64,000 bases of DNA. Source: Rhodospirillales bacterium (GTDB taxonomy: Bacteria; Pseudomonadota; Alphaproteobacteria; Micavibrionales; Micavibrionaceae). The notes below the pieces were generated by a model. That model was not told the origin of the DNA. It ran no database searches and worked only from the letters and a program-made list of their open reading frames with translations. The position numbers and the translations under genes were made by a program. How positions within the stretch are numbered: position 1 is the stretch's first letter; each line of letters begins with the position of its first letter. This document shows positions 25,082-33,515 of the stretch, piece after piece. The stretch spans positions 992,001 to 1,056,000 of the forward strand of contig CP060238.1 of assembly GCA_023898765.1 (NCBI GenBank). Reading direction: 5' to 3'.

Positions 25082-25220
25082 TAGAGCGTTCATCGTTTAG
25101 ATTGAGTCACGACCCGTTTTGTCATCCTGAGCCGAAGGCGAAGGATCTCAATGTTTTCCGGAGATTCTTCGCTACGCTCAGAATGACAGAATGGAACCAA
25201 CCTAAACCCACAATGCTCTA
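25082..25220. repeat. TAGAGC element, copy 2 (MITE-like)
   Basis: A 139-bp element with ends TAGAGCGTT and AATGCTCTA, inverted in orientation relative to copies 1 and 3 when the core is compared. Its core contains GTCATCCTGAGC at one side and GCTCAGAATGAC at the other. The terminal CTA (25218-25220) is the TAG stop of purH, which ends in the expected family C-terminus MRHFRH just before it. Confidence 0.85.
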
Positions 25221-26855
25221 ATGCCTGAAGTGTCTCATATTCGTGAACGCCATCGCAAGTCCGCGGTCGTCGGCGGCTTTGATGACTTCCTCGTCGCGGA
25301 TCGAGCCGCCGGGCTGAATCACGGCGGTGACCCCGGCTTCCGCGGCGGCGATCAGGCCGTCGGCAAAGGGGAAGAACGCATCCGAGGCCACGACGGAGCC
25401 TTTGGTCTTCGGAGTGTCCCATCCGGCTTTTTCGGCGGCGTCCTGCGCTTTCCTTGCGGCGATGCGCGAGGAATCAAGGCGGCTCATCTGGCCGGCGCCG
25501 ATCCCGACGGTGCTTTCGTCTTTGGCATAGACAATCGCGTTGGATTTCACGTGCTTGGCCACTTTAAAGGCGAAAAGCATGTCGCGGACCTCTTCTTCCG
25601 TGGGTTCGCGTTCCGATACGATTTTAAGGTCTTCGGGCGTTATCACGCCATTGTCGCAGTCCTGCACCAGAAGCCCGCCCGCCACGCAGGTCACCAGACG
25701 GCGGCTTTCACGGATATCGGGCATTGCGCCCGTGGTGAGCACGCGCAAATTCTTTTTCTCTTTCAGGATGTCCAGCGCGCCGGCCTCCACATCCGGGGCG
25801 ATAATCACCTCGCTGAAAACCTGAATGATTTTTTTGGCCGTCGCGGCGTCCAGGGTCCGGTTGATCGCGATAATCCCGCCAAAGGCGGACGTCTGGTCGC
25901 ACAGCAAAGCCTTTTCATAGGCGTCCGATATGGTGTCGGCCGTTGCCACGCCGCAGGGGTTTGCGTGTTTGATAATCGCGACGGAAGGGCCGTCAAATTC
26001 GGCGACAAGCTCAAAAGCGGCGTTTGTGTCGTTGATATTGTTATAGGACAGTTCCTTGCCCTGCAGGATATTGGCCGTTGCCGCGCCGGGACGGGCCAGG
26101 CCGTCCACCATATAAAGCGCCGCTTTCTGGTGCGGGTTTTCGCCATAGCGCAAGGGCTGTTTCAACGTGCCGGAGACGCTGATCCGGCGGGGAAAACCTT
26201 CCGCATCGGTCTGTTTTGAAAACCAGCTCGCGATGTTCGAATCATAAGTGGCCGTGAGCGCGTAGGCATTCGCCGCGAGCCTTTTACGCAGCGCGTAGGT
26301 TGTTCCCCCGTCATGTTCTTCCATCTCGTGCAGGACGTCTTCATAGTCCTGCGGGTCGGTGACAACGGTCACAAATTCATGGTTTTTCGCGGCGGCGCGA
26401 ATCAAGGACGGCCCGCCGATGTCGATATTTTCGATGCAGGTATCGAAGTCCGCCTCCGCAGAAACGGTCTGTGCAAAAGGATAGAGATTGACCACGACGA
26501 GATCGATATCGCTGATGCCGTTGTCTTTTTGCGCCTGAACGTGATTTTCATCGCTGCGGCGGGAGAGAATGCCGCCGTGAATTTTCGGGTGAAGCGTTTT
26601 CACCCGCCCGTTCATGATTTCCGGAAAACCGGTATGGTCGGACACATCGCGCACGGCAATCCCGGCGTCTTTCAAGGCTTTGGAGGTTCCGCCGGTCGAG
26701 AGGATTTCCACGCCAAAAGCGGCGAGTTTTGCGGCAAAATCGCTTAAACCTTCTTTATCCGAAACGGAGATAAGGGCGCGCTTGATTTTTACCTGCCGTG
26801 GATCGCGAATGGTTGCGGGGCCTGAAGATTTTGACGCTGTGCTGGATGTGTTCAT
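25218..26855 (-). CDS. purH: PurH, AICAR transformylase/IMP cyclohydrolase
   Basis: A 545-residue bifunctional enzyme for the last two steps of IMP synthesis. The N-terminal cyclohydrolase domain has ALISVSDKEGLSDFA and SDHTGFPEIMNGRVKTLHP; the C-terminal transformylase has SYNNINDTNAAFEL and IKHANPCGVA, with the catalytic Lys-His. It ends in the conserved MRHFRH. About 25 N-terminal residues are an extra polar extension. It begins 25 bp downstream of cheR on the same strand and may be partly co-transcribed with the chemotaxis operon. The stop codon TAG is part of the repeat element 25082-25220. Confidence 0.95.
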   Translation of the reverse strand: MNTSSTASKSSGPATIRDPRQVKIKRALISVSDKEGLSDFAAKLAAFGVEILSTGGTSKALKDAGIAVRDVSDHTGFPEIMNGRVKTLHPKIHGGILSRRSDENHVQAQKDNGISDIDLVVVNLYPFAQTVSAEADFDTCIENIDIGGPSLIRAAAKNHEFVTVVTDPQDYEDVLHEMEEHDGGTTYALRKRLAANAYALTATYDSNIASWFSKQTDAEGFPRRISVSGTLKQPLRYGENPHQKAALYMVDGLARPGAATANILQGKELSYNNINDTNAAFELVAEFDGPSVAIIKHANPCGVATADTISDAYEKALLCDQTSAFGGIIAINRTLDAATAKKIIQVFSEVIIAPDVEAGALDILKEKKNLRVLTTGAMPDIRESRRLVTCVAGGLLVQDCDNGVITPEDLKIVSEREPTEEEVRDMLFAFKVAKHVKSNAIVYAKDESTVGIGAGQMSRLDSSRIAARKAQDAAEKAGWDTPKTKGSVVASDAFFPFADGLIAAAEAGVTAVIQPGGSIRDEEVIKAADDRGLAMAFTNMRHFRH

Positions 26856-26880
26856 ACACAGGGGTTATAAAGCAAAAAAA

Positions 26881-27729
26881 CTACGTGGCAAGCGCTTTTC
26901 CGACGCGCGCAGGGGCCGTTTCGTTCTTGCTGTAGATTCCGCGCAAATCGGGTGCCAGCGTGTAGGACTCCGTAATGCCCAAAACCGTTTCCGACCCGCC
27001 CAGAAAGAGGAATCCGTCCGGCGGAAGCAGGTCGTACATTTTTTCCAGAACGGCTTTCTTGGTGGGTTTGTCGAAATAGATCAAAACATTCCGGCAAAAG
27101 ATAATGTCGAATTTCCCCAGCGGCGTGAGCGGATCCAGCAGGTTAAAATAACGGTATTTGACCATATTTTTAATTTCCGGTTTGAGCGCCCATTTTTCGT
27201 TTTTTTGTTCAAAATACTTCACAAGCATCTGGATGGGCAGCCCGCGCTGAACCTCAAACTGCGTATATTCGGCCTTTTGGGCTTTTTCTATGACCTCCGT
27301 CGAAATGTCCGTGCCGATGATTTCAAAATGCCAGCCCGCAAGTTTCGCATCCTGTTCTTTGATAAGCATCGCCAGAGAATACGGCTCCTGGCCCGTTGAA
27401 CTGGCGGCGCACCAGATTCGGATTCTTTTCTGGATCGCTCTTTTTTCCAGAAGAGCCGGAAGCACATGGTCCCGGAAGGCGTCGAAGGGGCGCGTATCCC
27501 GGAAAAAGGACGTCTCGTTCGTGGTCATGGACTCGATCACGTCCTTTACGAGGTTCGGATCGGGAACGCCCTGCAGGGCCATTGTCATAGCGTCCAGAGA
27601 GGGGAATCCCCATTTTTTGGAAACGGGCGTGAGGCGGGAATCAAGCAGGTAGGATTTATCCTGCGTCAGGCTGAGGCCGGATTTTTCCATCAGTAAATTC
27701 TGATATATGTCGAAATCGTTGATTCTCAT
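26881..27729 (-). CDS. cheR: CheR chemoreceptor methyltransferase
   Basis: A 282-residue SAM-dependent methyltransferase that methylates glutamates on chemoreceptors for adaptation. Motifs seen are SMTTNETSFFRDTRPFDAF (about 66-84), the SAM loop IWCAASSTGQEPYSLAM (about 107-123) and FDIIFCRNVLIYFDKPTKK (about 207-225). Full length. It is last of the five chemotaxis genes, 119 bp after cheB. No chemoreceptor gene is present in the window. Confidence 0.95.
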   Translation of the reverse strand: MRINDFDIYQNLLMEKSGLSLTQDKSYLLDSRLTPVSKKWGFPSLDAMTMALQGVPDPNLVKDVIESMTTNETSFFRDTRPFDAFRDHVLPALLEKRAIQKRIRIWCAASSTGQEPYSLAMLIKEQDAKLAGWHFEIIGTDISTEVIEKAQKAEYTQFEVQRGLPIQMLVKYFEQKNEKWALKPEIKNMVKYRYFNLLDPLTPLGKFDIIFCRNVLIYFDKPTKKAVLEKMYDLLPPDGFLFLGGSETVLGITESYTLAPDLRGIYSKNETAPARVGKALAT

Positions 27730-27848
27730 TATCTTTAATCTAGCGTTTTCTGCAGTCCATTTCGATCGTCTTAAACTTTACTCTTACCTGTGAGTTATAC
27801 GCTTCTCCTCATTGATCCTGCCACACATGAATGCGGCTTTCCCCCTTT

Positions 27849-28952
27849 TTATAGCATCATCCTTTGTTTGACCCACGGTCCGATTTCATCAAGGGGCAGG
27901 ACGGCGCTGCATAAACTGTCTTCCGCTACGGCGCCGGGCATTCCCCAGACAACGCTCGTTTTTTCGTCCTGCGCAATAACCCTTCCGCCGGCTTTCACCA
28001 GATCCCTGAAAGAGGGGAGGCCGTCGGCGCCCATTCCCGTCAGCATCACGCCCAGCACTTTGTTACCGTATATTCCTATGGCGCTTCGGAGCATCGGGTC
28101 AACGGAAGGCTTTACGAAATTTTCCTGCGGCCCGTCGCCCAATGTGATAACGGTGTCCGTTCCCTGTTTTTTCAGGAGCATGTGAAAACCGCCCGGCGCA
28201 ACATAAACTTTTCCTTTTTCAAGGACCATGCCTTCCGCCCCTTCGAAAGCCTCTATGCCCGCTTTTTTAGAAATATGCTGCGCGAGGATAGCCGTGAATG
28301 TCGCCGGCATATGCTGTGTCACAATGACAGGCACGTCGAACCCCCTGAAGTGGGACAGCACGTTGAAAAGGGCCTGCGGTCCGCCGGTCGAGCTTCCGAT
28401 TGCGATTAAAGCCGGTTTGCCTTTGTACGCGCCCGGGTTCGTATTCAGGGACCATGATTTTTTTTGCAGCGGCTTTTGTTCGGAAGACCGGGCGGCGGCC
28501 GCCTGTTGCGAAAGAGAGGCGCCTTTGTTGTTTTCTTTTTGTGCAATCCGCCCCAAAGACCTGACCAGCCGGACGATCTGCTCTTCAAAATTTTCGCCGT
28601 GCAGAAGCTCGTTTGCACTGGTGGGTTTGGCAATGGTTTCCGTTGCCCCGAGCTCCAGCGCTTTCATCGCGATCTGGCCATTGCGCTCGGTTAACGTTGA
28701 ACACATGATGATTTTTGTGTGCGGCGAGGCTTTAAGAAGTTGGGGAAGGGCCGTGATACCGTCCATCACCGGCATTTCGACATCCAGCGTCATAACGTCA
28801 GGCGCGTATCTTTCAATGCCCGCAATGGCCTGTGCGCCGTTGGAAACGGAAGCGACAATTTCTATGTTCTCTTCCCGGCTCAAAATACGGGAAATGACTC
28901 CCCGAACAACGGCAGAGTCGTCAACAAGCATTACGCGAATAGGGAGGGTCAT
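27849..28952 (-). CDS. cheB: CheB chemoreceptor methylesterase
   Basis: A 367-residue two-domain protein. The receiver domain (about 5-120) has DDSAVVR and the phospho-acceptor Asp57 in VMTLDVEMPVMDG. A linker of about 60 residues follows, rich in Gln/Ala/Lys. The methylesterase domain holds the catalytic Ser in IGSSTGGPQAL (about 182), the His in VTQHMPATFT and the Asp in MLTGMGADG. It demethylates or deamidates receptors once phosphorylated by CheA. It lies 34 bp after cheY. Confidence 0.95.
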   Translation of the reverse strand: MTLPIRVMLVDDSAVVRGVISRILSREENIEIVASVSNGAQAIAGIERYAPDVMTLDVEMPVMDGITALPQLLKASPHTKIIMCSTLTERNGQIAMKALELGATETIAKPTSANELLHGENFEEQIVRLVRSLGRIAQKENNKGASLSQQAAAARSSEQKPLQKKSWSLNTNPGAYKGKPALIAIGSSTGGPQALFNVLSHFRGFDVPVIVTQHMPATFTAILAQHISKKAGIEAFEGAEGMVLEKGKVYVAPGGFHMLLKKQGTDTVITLGDGPQENFVKPSVDPMLRSAIGIYGNKVLGVMLTGMGADGLPSFRDLVKAGGRVIAQDEKTSVVWGMPGAVAEDSLCSAVLPLDEIGPWVKQRMML

Positions 28953-28986
28953 TTAAAAAAGTCTTTCTTTCATGCCTCCGTGGCTT

Positions 28987-29364
28987 TTAAGCCTCCGTGG
29001 ATAAAATACCGATCTGTGAAAACTTGGACTGGATAATTTCGCTGTCAAAAGGCTTCATAATATATTCATCGGCGCCTTTTTCTATGGCCTGCTGGATGTG
29101 AGCCATATCATTCTCGGTTGTGCAAAAAACGACTTTCGGATGATTTCCTCCACTCATTTGCCGCAGTTTTTCCAGAAACTCGATACCGTTCATAACAGGC
29201 ATATTCCAGTCAAGCAAAACGGCGTCCGGCATGTTCTGTTCGCAAGATTCGTAAGCTTTCTGACCGTCCTCCGCTTCTTCACAGGAAAAGCCGAGATCCT
29301 CGACGATCCGCCGTGCCACTTTCCGAACGACGCGGCTGTCATCTACAACGAGACATGATTTCAT
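28987..29364 (-). CDS. cheY: CheY single-domain response regulator
   Basis: A 125-residue receiver domain with the acidic pair at residues 8-9 (VVDDSRVVRK), phospho-acceptor Asp52 (LLDWNMPVMNG), a Thr near 86 in FCTTEND and Lys in YIMKPFD. The ATG at 29364 has AGGAA ahead of it and is preferred over an in-frame ATG at 29418 that would overlap cheW. Phospho-CheY would act on the flagellar motor. A CheZ-type phosphatase for it is encoded at 17.7 kb. Confidence 0.92.
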   Translation of the reverse strand: MKSCLVVDDSRVVRKVARRIVEDLGFSCEEAEDGQKAYESCEQNMPDAVLLDWNMPVMNGIEFLEKLRQMSGGNHPKVVFCTTENDMAHIQQAIEKGADEYIMKPFDSEIIQSKFSQIGILSTEA

Positions 29365-29383
29365 CTTATTTCCTTCATTTTTT

Positions 29384-29863
29384 TTAGGAATGAACGCTAT
29401 CCAGAAGTCCGGGGACATCCAGAATCACAAGAATTCTACCCTCTAATTTGTATATTCCTAATGAAATATTCTTCCAGACGGGATCAAGCGTTGCCGGCGC
29501 GCTTTCAAAGTCCTTGTTTTTAAGGCTCATGACATCCCCAACCTCATCGATAATCAGGCTGTAAAGTTCCGTTTCATGTTCTACGACGACGCTCATTTCC
29601 TTGTGCCGTTCTTCCTGCGGGGGCAATCCCAGACAGTTACGGACGTTGATGGCCGTCACGACACGCCCGCGAAGATTAAGCGAACCCAAAACCGCCGGCG
29701 GCGCCAGAGGAACTTTCGTCACTTCCTGTTCCCCCAGAACATCCTGAACCTGTAAAATAGGAATGCCGAAAAGCTGCCCGGCAATCAGGATTGTTAAAAA
29801 TTCTTTTGAAGACTGGAGATGGGTTTGTTTTTCCGTTTCTACGGAAGCGGTTGCTTGGGTCAT
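29384..29863 (-). CDS. cheW: CheW coupling protein
   Basis: A 159-residue adaptor linking receptors to CheA. The CheW fold is recognised by FLTILIAGQLFGIPILQVQD, LGSLNLRGRVVTAINVRNCL and YSLIIDEVGDVMSL. About 20 N-terminal residues are a polar extension. It overlaps the end of cheA by 4 bp, so translation of the two is coupled. Confidence 0.93.
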   Translation of the reverse strand: MTQATASVETEKQTHLQSSKEFLTILIAGQLFGIPILQVQDVLGEQEVTKVPLAPPAVLGSLNLRGRVVTAINVRNCLGLPPQEERHKEMSVVVEHETELYSLIIDEVGDVMSLKNKDFESAPATLDPVWKNISLGIYKLEGRILVILDVPGLLDSVHS

Positions 29864-32616
29864 GCGGCATCTCCACTGTTTTCGTTCAATGTCTGGGACA
29901 GGGTATCCAGCAGGGTTTCCCTGTCAAACTTGGCGACATATTTGCTAAAGCCGACTTCGCGTCCCCGATCCATATCCTGAGGGGTGGCATGGGATGTGAG
30001 CGCAACCATCGGTGTGGACTTCCAGTTGCTTTTATCGGCGCGGACTCTTTTTGCAAACTCAAAACCGTTCATTTCCGGCATTTCGATATCCGATACAATC
30101 ACATCAAATTTTTCTCCTGCCTCGCAGAGCTGGAGCGCTTTGACAGGACTGTCTTTCGTTGTGACCTCGTAGCCGGACATTGTGAGGAGGGGAGACAGCA
30201 TGTTCCTGAAAAAAGGACTGTCATCAACAAGTAAAAGTTTTTGCGTGCCGGAACTTTTTTCGCCGAAGGGTTTATCGCTGTGCCGTTTAAACCAGTTCTT
30301 GTTCGATTTTTGAAGAAAATGCCCGACATTTACAATATCCGTCGCCCGGTCTTCAATAATCGCGCTGCCGAATATTTTATCTTCACCACCGGAAACCTGG
30401 ATATCTATATGCGTTTCCACGATATCTACGATTTCATCGACAACCAGCCCTAACGTGCTTGTTTCATCTGCGAAGACGATGGTCGGTTTATGCCCTTCCC
30501 CTGAAAGCAGTGTTTCGGGATCAATGGTCATAAGGGGCATGAGTTTTTCGCGGTACTGGATCATTTTTTGTCCGCCGGATGTTTCTATTTTAGACAGGTC
30601 TATCTCTTCCAGTCGTGAAATGAGGGAAAGGGGAATAGCCTTCGGGGAACCGGTGCCTGCACGGAACAGAAGCAGGGATGTTTTCTCGCCTTTGTAGGTC
30701 GAAGCGTCCGGTTCTTCCACGGCGGCATCTGTGGTATTGGCATCTCCTGTCGCTCTTGCAATGCCTGCGGGATCAATAATCATAATGACGCTTCCATCGC
30801 CAAGGATCGTGTTTCCAGAGAAAACGTCGATATTTTTGATGATTTTCGCGACCGGCTTGACGACAATTTCCTCCGTATCGAAAACCTTATCGACAACGAT
30901 TCCGAAAGAATAGCCGCCGATCTGGGTGACAACAATATAATCCCTGTTTCCTTTCGTCTTTTCCTGTTTCTCTACACTCTCTTCTTCCAATTCGCTTTTT
31001 TCGGGATTTTTTGTTTCCAGTTTCAACAGCTCTTTAAGGGAAACAAGCGGCAACAGCTGTTCCCTGAGGCGGAAAAAGGGCGTGCCTTTAATGGTTTCAA
31101 TCTGGATTTCCGATTTGTCGCTGATCATCACCAGTTCGCGCACCGAAATTTGTGGAATGGCAAAACGTTCCTTTCCCGATTCAACAATCAGGGCCGAAAC
31201 AATCGCCAGCGTAAGGGGGATTTTTATCGAGAATGTCGAGCCTTCGCCTTCCGTAGATCTGAGTTCAACGGAGCCCCCTATTTTTTCAATGTTCGTGCGC
31301 ACAACGTCCATGCCGACCCCGCGTCCGGAGACGGACGTGACCTTCTCTGCCGTTGAAAGCCCGGCATGGAAGATAAATTGCTGAATCTGCTGCGTGGACA
31401 TGGCCGCAAGCTCTTCTTCCGTCGCGAGGCCGTTGGCCAGAACTTTTTCCTTGATTTTGCCCATCGGAAGACCTTTACCGTCATCCTTGATCTCGATGAT
31501 GATGTGCCCGCCTTCGTGGAAGGCGCTCAGGGTGATTTTCCCCGTTTCCGGTTTGCCGGCCGCAGTACGGTCTTTCGGCATTTCAACGCCGTGATCGGCG
31601 GAGTTTCGCACCATATGGGTCAGGGGATCTTTAATCATCTCCAGAACCTGACGGTCCAGCTCCGTTTCCTGCCCGATCATTTCCAGGTCAATCTTTTTCC
31701 CCATCTCCATGCTGAGATCGCGGACAATCCGGGGCAGCTTGGACCACGCATTGCCGATGGGCTGCATGCGGGTTTTCATGACTCCTTCCTGCAGGTCGGA
31801 GACGACGTGATTCAGGCGCTGCAACGGCGCGGAAAATTCGCTTTCTTTCTGGTTCCTTAAAATCTGCAGGAGCTGGTTGCGCGTTAAAACCATCTCGCTG
31901 ACCATGGTCATGAGGTTTTCGAGAACATCGACGCTTACGCGCAGTGTCTGATTGACGACGGGCGCGGCGCCCGTCTGCTGTTTGGCGGCGGCTGCCGCAG
32001 AGGGCGGCGCGGGCTTTTTCTCTTTTTCTGTTTCCACCGCCGCTGCTTCTGCTTTTTCTCTTTCTGCCCTTTCTTTTGCTTCTATCTCCGCTTTGTTTTC
32101 AAAGAGGGCATCAAGCTCGGCTTCTGTTTTTTCTTCGAAAATTTCGGCAGGCTCGGGGGCTTTTTCTTCCTCTGCTTTCGCTTCTTCCGGTGCGGCTTCC
32201 GGCTCCGGTTCCGGCGCGGCACCCGCCTGTGCTGCCTCGCGGCCTTCATAAACGGCGTCAAGCCTTTCAATAAGGTCGGTATCGGTTCCTTCCGGTTCCG
32301 CGCCCGTCTCGCCAATCCCGCCGACAATAAACTTGATCTGGTCGATCGATTCAAAAATAAGGGTTACATATTCCGGTATGACATCCAGATCCCCGTCACG
32401 GAAACGCCCCAGAACGTTTTCGGCATGGTGCGCGACCTTTTCAAGACGGGGAAGCCCCAAAAATCCGCAGGTTCCCTTGATGGTATGCATCAGGCGAAAA
32501 ATGTTGCCCAAAAGATCCTTGTCATTCGGGTTTTGTTCAAGATTAAGGAGGTCCTGATCCAGCGCTTCAAGGCTTTCATTGGTTTCAACGAGAAAGTCTG
32601 CAATCAGATCGTCCAT
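29860..32616 (-). CDS. cheA: CheA hybrid kinase with two CheW-like domains and REC
   Basis: A 918-residue chemotaxis kinase. Domain order: HPt (1-105, phospho-His44 in FRLMHTIKGTCGF), a Glu/Ala/Lys-rich linker (about 125-215), dimerisation helices (about 220-330), HATPase (about 335-475, with MVRNSADHGVE, DDGKGL and GVGMDVV), a CheW-like domain (about 476-655), a second more divergent CheW-like segment (about 665-785), and a C-terminal receiver (793-918) with VDDSPFFRNML and a phospho-acceptor near residue 843 in VIVSDIEMPEMNG. A fused receiver is usual in CheA/FrzE-type hybrids, where it can act as a phosphate sink. It is the first gene of the chemotaxis operon. Confidence 0.95.
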   Translation of the reverse strand: MDDLIADFLVETNESLEALDQDLLNLEQNPNDKDLLGNIFRLMHTIKGTCGFLGLPRLEKVAHHAENVLGRFRDGDLDVIPEYVTLIFESIDQIKFIVGGIGETGAEPEGTDTDLIERLDAVYEGREAAQAGAAPEPEPEAAPEEAKAEEEKAPEPAEIFEEKTEAELDALFENKAEIEAKERAEREKAEAAAVETEKEKKPAPPSAAAAAKQQTGAAPVVNQTLRVSVDVLENLMTMVSEMVLTRNQLLQILRNQKESEFSAPLQRLNHVVSDLQEGVMKTRMQPIGNAWSKLPRIVRDLSMEMGKKIDLEMIGQETELDRQVLEMIKDPLTHMVRNSADHGVEMPKDRTAAGKPETGKITLSAFHEGGHIIIEIKDDGKGLPMGKIKEKVLANGLATEEELAAMSTQQIQQFIFHAGLSTAEKVTSVSGRGVGMDVVRTNIEKIGGSVELRSTEGEGSTFSIKIPLTLAIVSALIVESGKERFAIPQISVRELVMISDKSEIQIETIKGTPFFRLREQLLPLVSLKELLKLETKNPEKSELEEESVEKQEKTKGNRDYIVVTQIGGYSFGIVVDKVFDTEEIVVKPVAKIIKNIDVFSGNTILGDGSVIMIIDPAGIARATGDANTTDAAVEEPDASTYKGEKTSLLLFRAGTGSPKAIPLSLISRLEEIDLSKIETSGGQKMIQYREKLMPLMTIDPETLLSGEGHKPTIVFADETSTLGLVVDEIVDIVETHIDIQVSGGEDKIFGSAIIEDRATDIVNVGHFLQKSNKNWFKRHSDKPFGEKSSGTQKLLLVDDSPFFRNMLSPLLTMSGYEVTTKDSPVKALQLCEAGEKFDVIVSDIEMPEMNGFEFAKRVRADKSNWKSTPMVALTSHATPQDMDRGREVGFSKYVAKFDRETLLDTLSQTLNENSGDAA

Positions 32617-32840
32617 TATTTCTCTCCGTGTCTAAAATAGATGACAGTGTCACAGTAATGTTAACGACATTTTACCCGGCGAAATTACATAAAGCACACA
32701 GAGGCAGGCGATACACGGAAGGAAGGATAACAGAAAACGCAGCATGTGAATATTCTACATACAAAATATTTCCGAAAATATCATATCTCCCCTGTGCAGG
32801 AAGTCTGCATTTTTTCGGTCAGATAAAACGCAAAAGCCCA
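32617..32840. other. 224-bp gap holding the chemotaxis operon promoter region
   Basis: No gene. ACGGAGAG lies ahead of the cheA ATG. On the minus strand TTAACA and TATTTT are spaced 19 bp apart, a poor promoter match. A short inverted repeat TGCAG / CTGCA followed by six Ts (about 32801-32821, plus strand) is a weak terminator in the plus direction, for which no plus-strand gene exists. Confidence 0.4.
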
Positions 32841-33488
32841 TCAGTCATCAGGACATTGAAGCGTGAAGACGACTCTTTCGTCCGTTTTTTCCGAAATTTT
32901 GAGTGTATATCCGTAATGTTTTGCCAGGATGCTCACGGCGTAAGGATGCACAAGGCGCGGGTCGAGACTGCTCGGCGAGAGGGAGGCGGCCAGCGCCTCT
33001 TCGACGGATTCGCGTACACCGACACCCGGGCCTTCAGCCGTAATAAGGGTCTGGTTGCCCTCGCCGGCTTTTACAAAAACGGTTCCGCCTTTGGGAAGAC
33101 ATTCCATCGCCAGCATCATTGCGCACATGAGCATTTTGCAATAGGCCTTCGGCAGCGGGCTTGGGCCAAGCGGGCCGTAAGGGTCCCAGCTCTGCGACAC
33201 CTTTCCTTCCGCCGAAACAAGGGCGGAGAAGGCTTTTTGCACGTCTTCGGGTTTAATGTTCGGGTCCCGTCCGCCCGCCCCGTAGGCCAGACGAAACGCC
33301 ATGAGTTTGGCGCTGGCCTGTTCGGCGCTGTAGGAGATCAGGCCCAGCGCTTCTTCTGCGGAGTCCGGTCCCATGTCCTGCATAAATTCAACGCCGTTAT
33401 TGATCGCGCCGACCGGACTGATGATATCGTGGCAGATGCGGGAGGCCAGAAGCTCGATAACTTCGGCCGTTTCGTCGTTCTTTGTCAT
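32841..33488 (-). CDS. chpT: ChpT-type histidine phosphotransferase
   Basis: A 215-residue protein with the DHp-like hairpin LLASRICHDIISPVGAINNG, giving phospho-His20, followed by a degenerate HATPase-like domain that lacks ATP-binding motifs. This is the ChpT pattern: it relays phosphate from the CckA hybrid kinase to CtrA and CpdR in the alphaproteobacterial cell-cycle circuit. CtrA is encoded in the same window at 56 kb. It lies between the chemotaxis operon and the phosphomutase gene, 27 bp from the latter's stop on the same strand. Confidence 0.9.
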   Translation of the reverse strand: MTKNDETAEVIELLASRICHDIISPVGAINNGVEFMQDMGPDSAEEALGLISYSAEQASAKLMAFRLAYGAGGRDPNIKPEDVQKAFSALVSAEGKVSQSWDPYGPLGPSPLPKAYCKMLMCAMMLAMECLPKGGTVFVKAGEGNQTLITAEGPGVGVRESVEEALAASLSPSSLDPRLVHPYAVSILAKHYGYTLKISEKTDERVVFTLQCPDD

Positions 33489-33515
33489 TTGTCTCTTACC
33501 CCGTAGATTTTAAAG

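Noticed and set aside
25221..26219. A 332-codon plus-strand frame
   Set aside because: Antisense shadow of purH.
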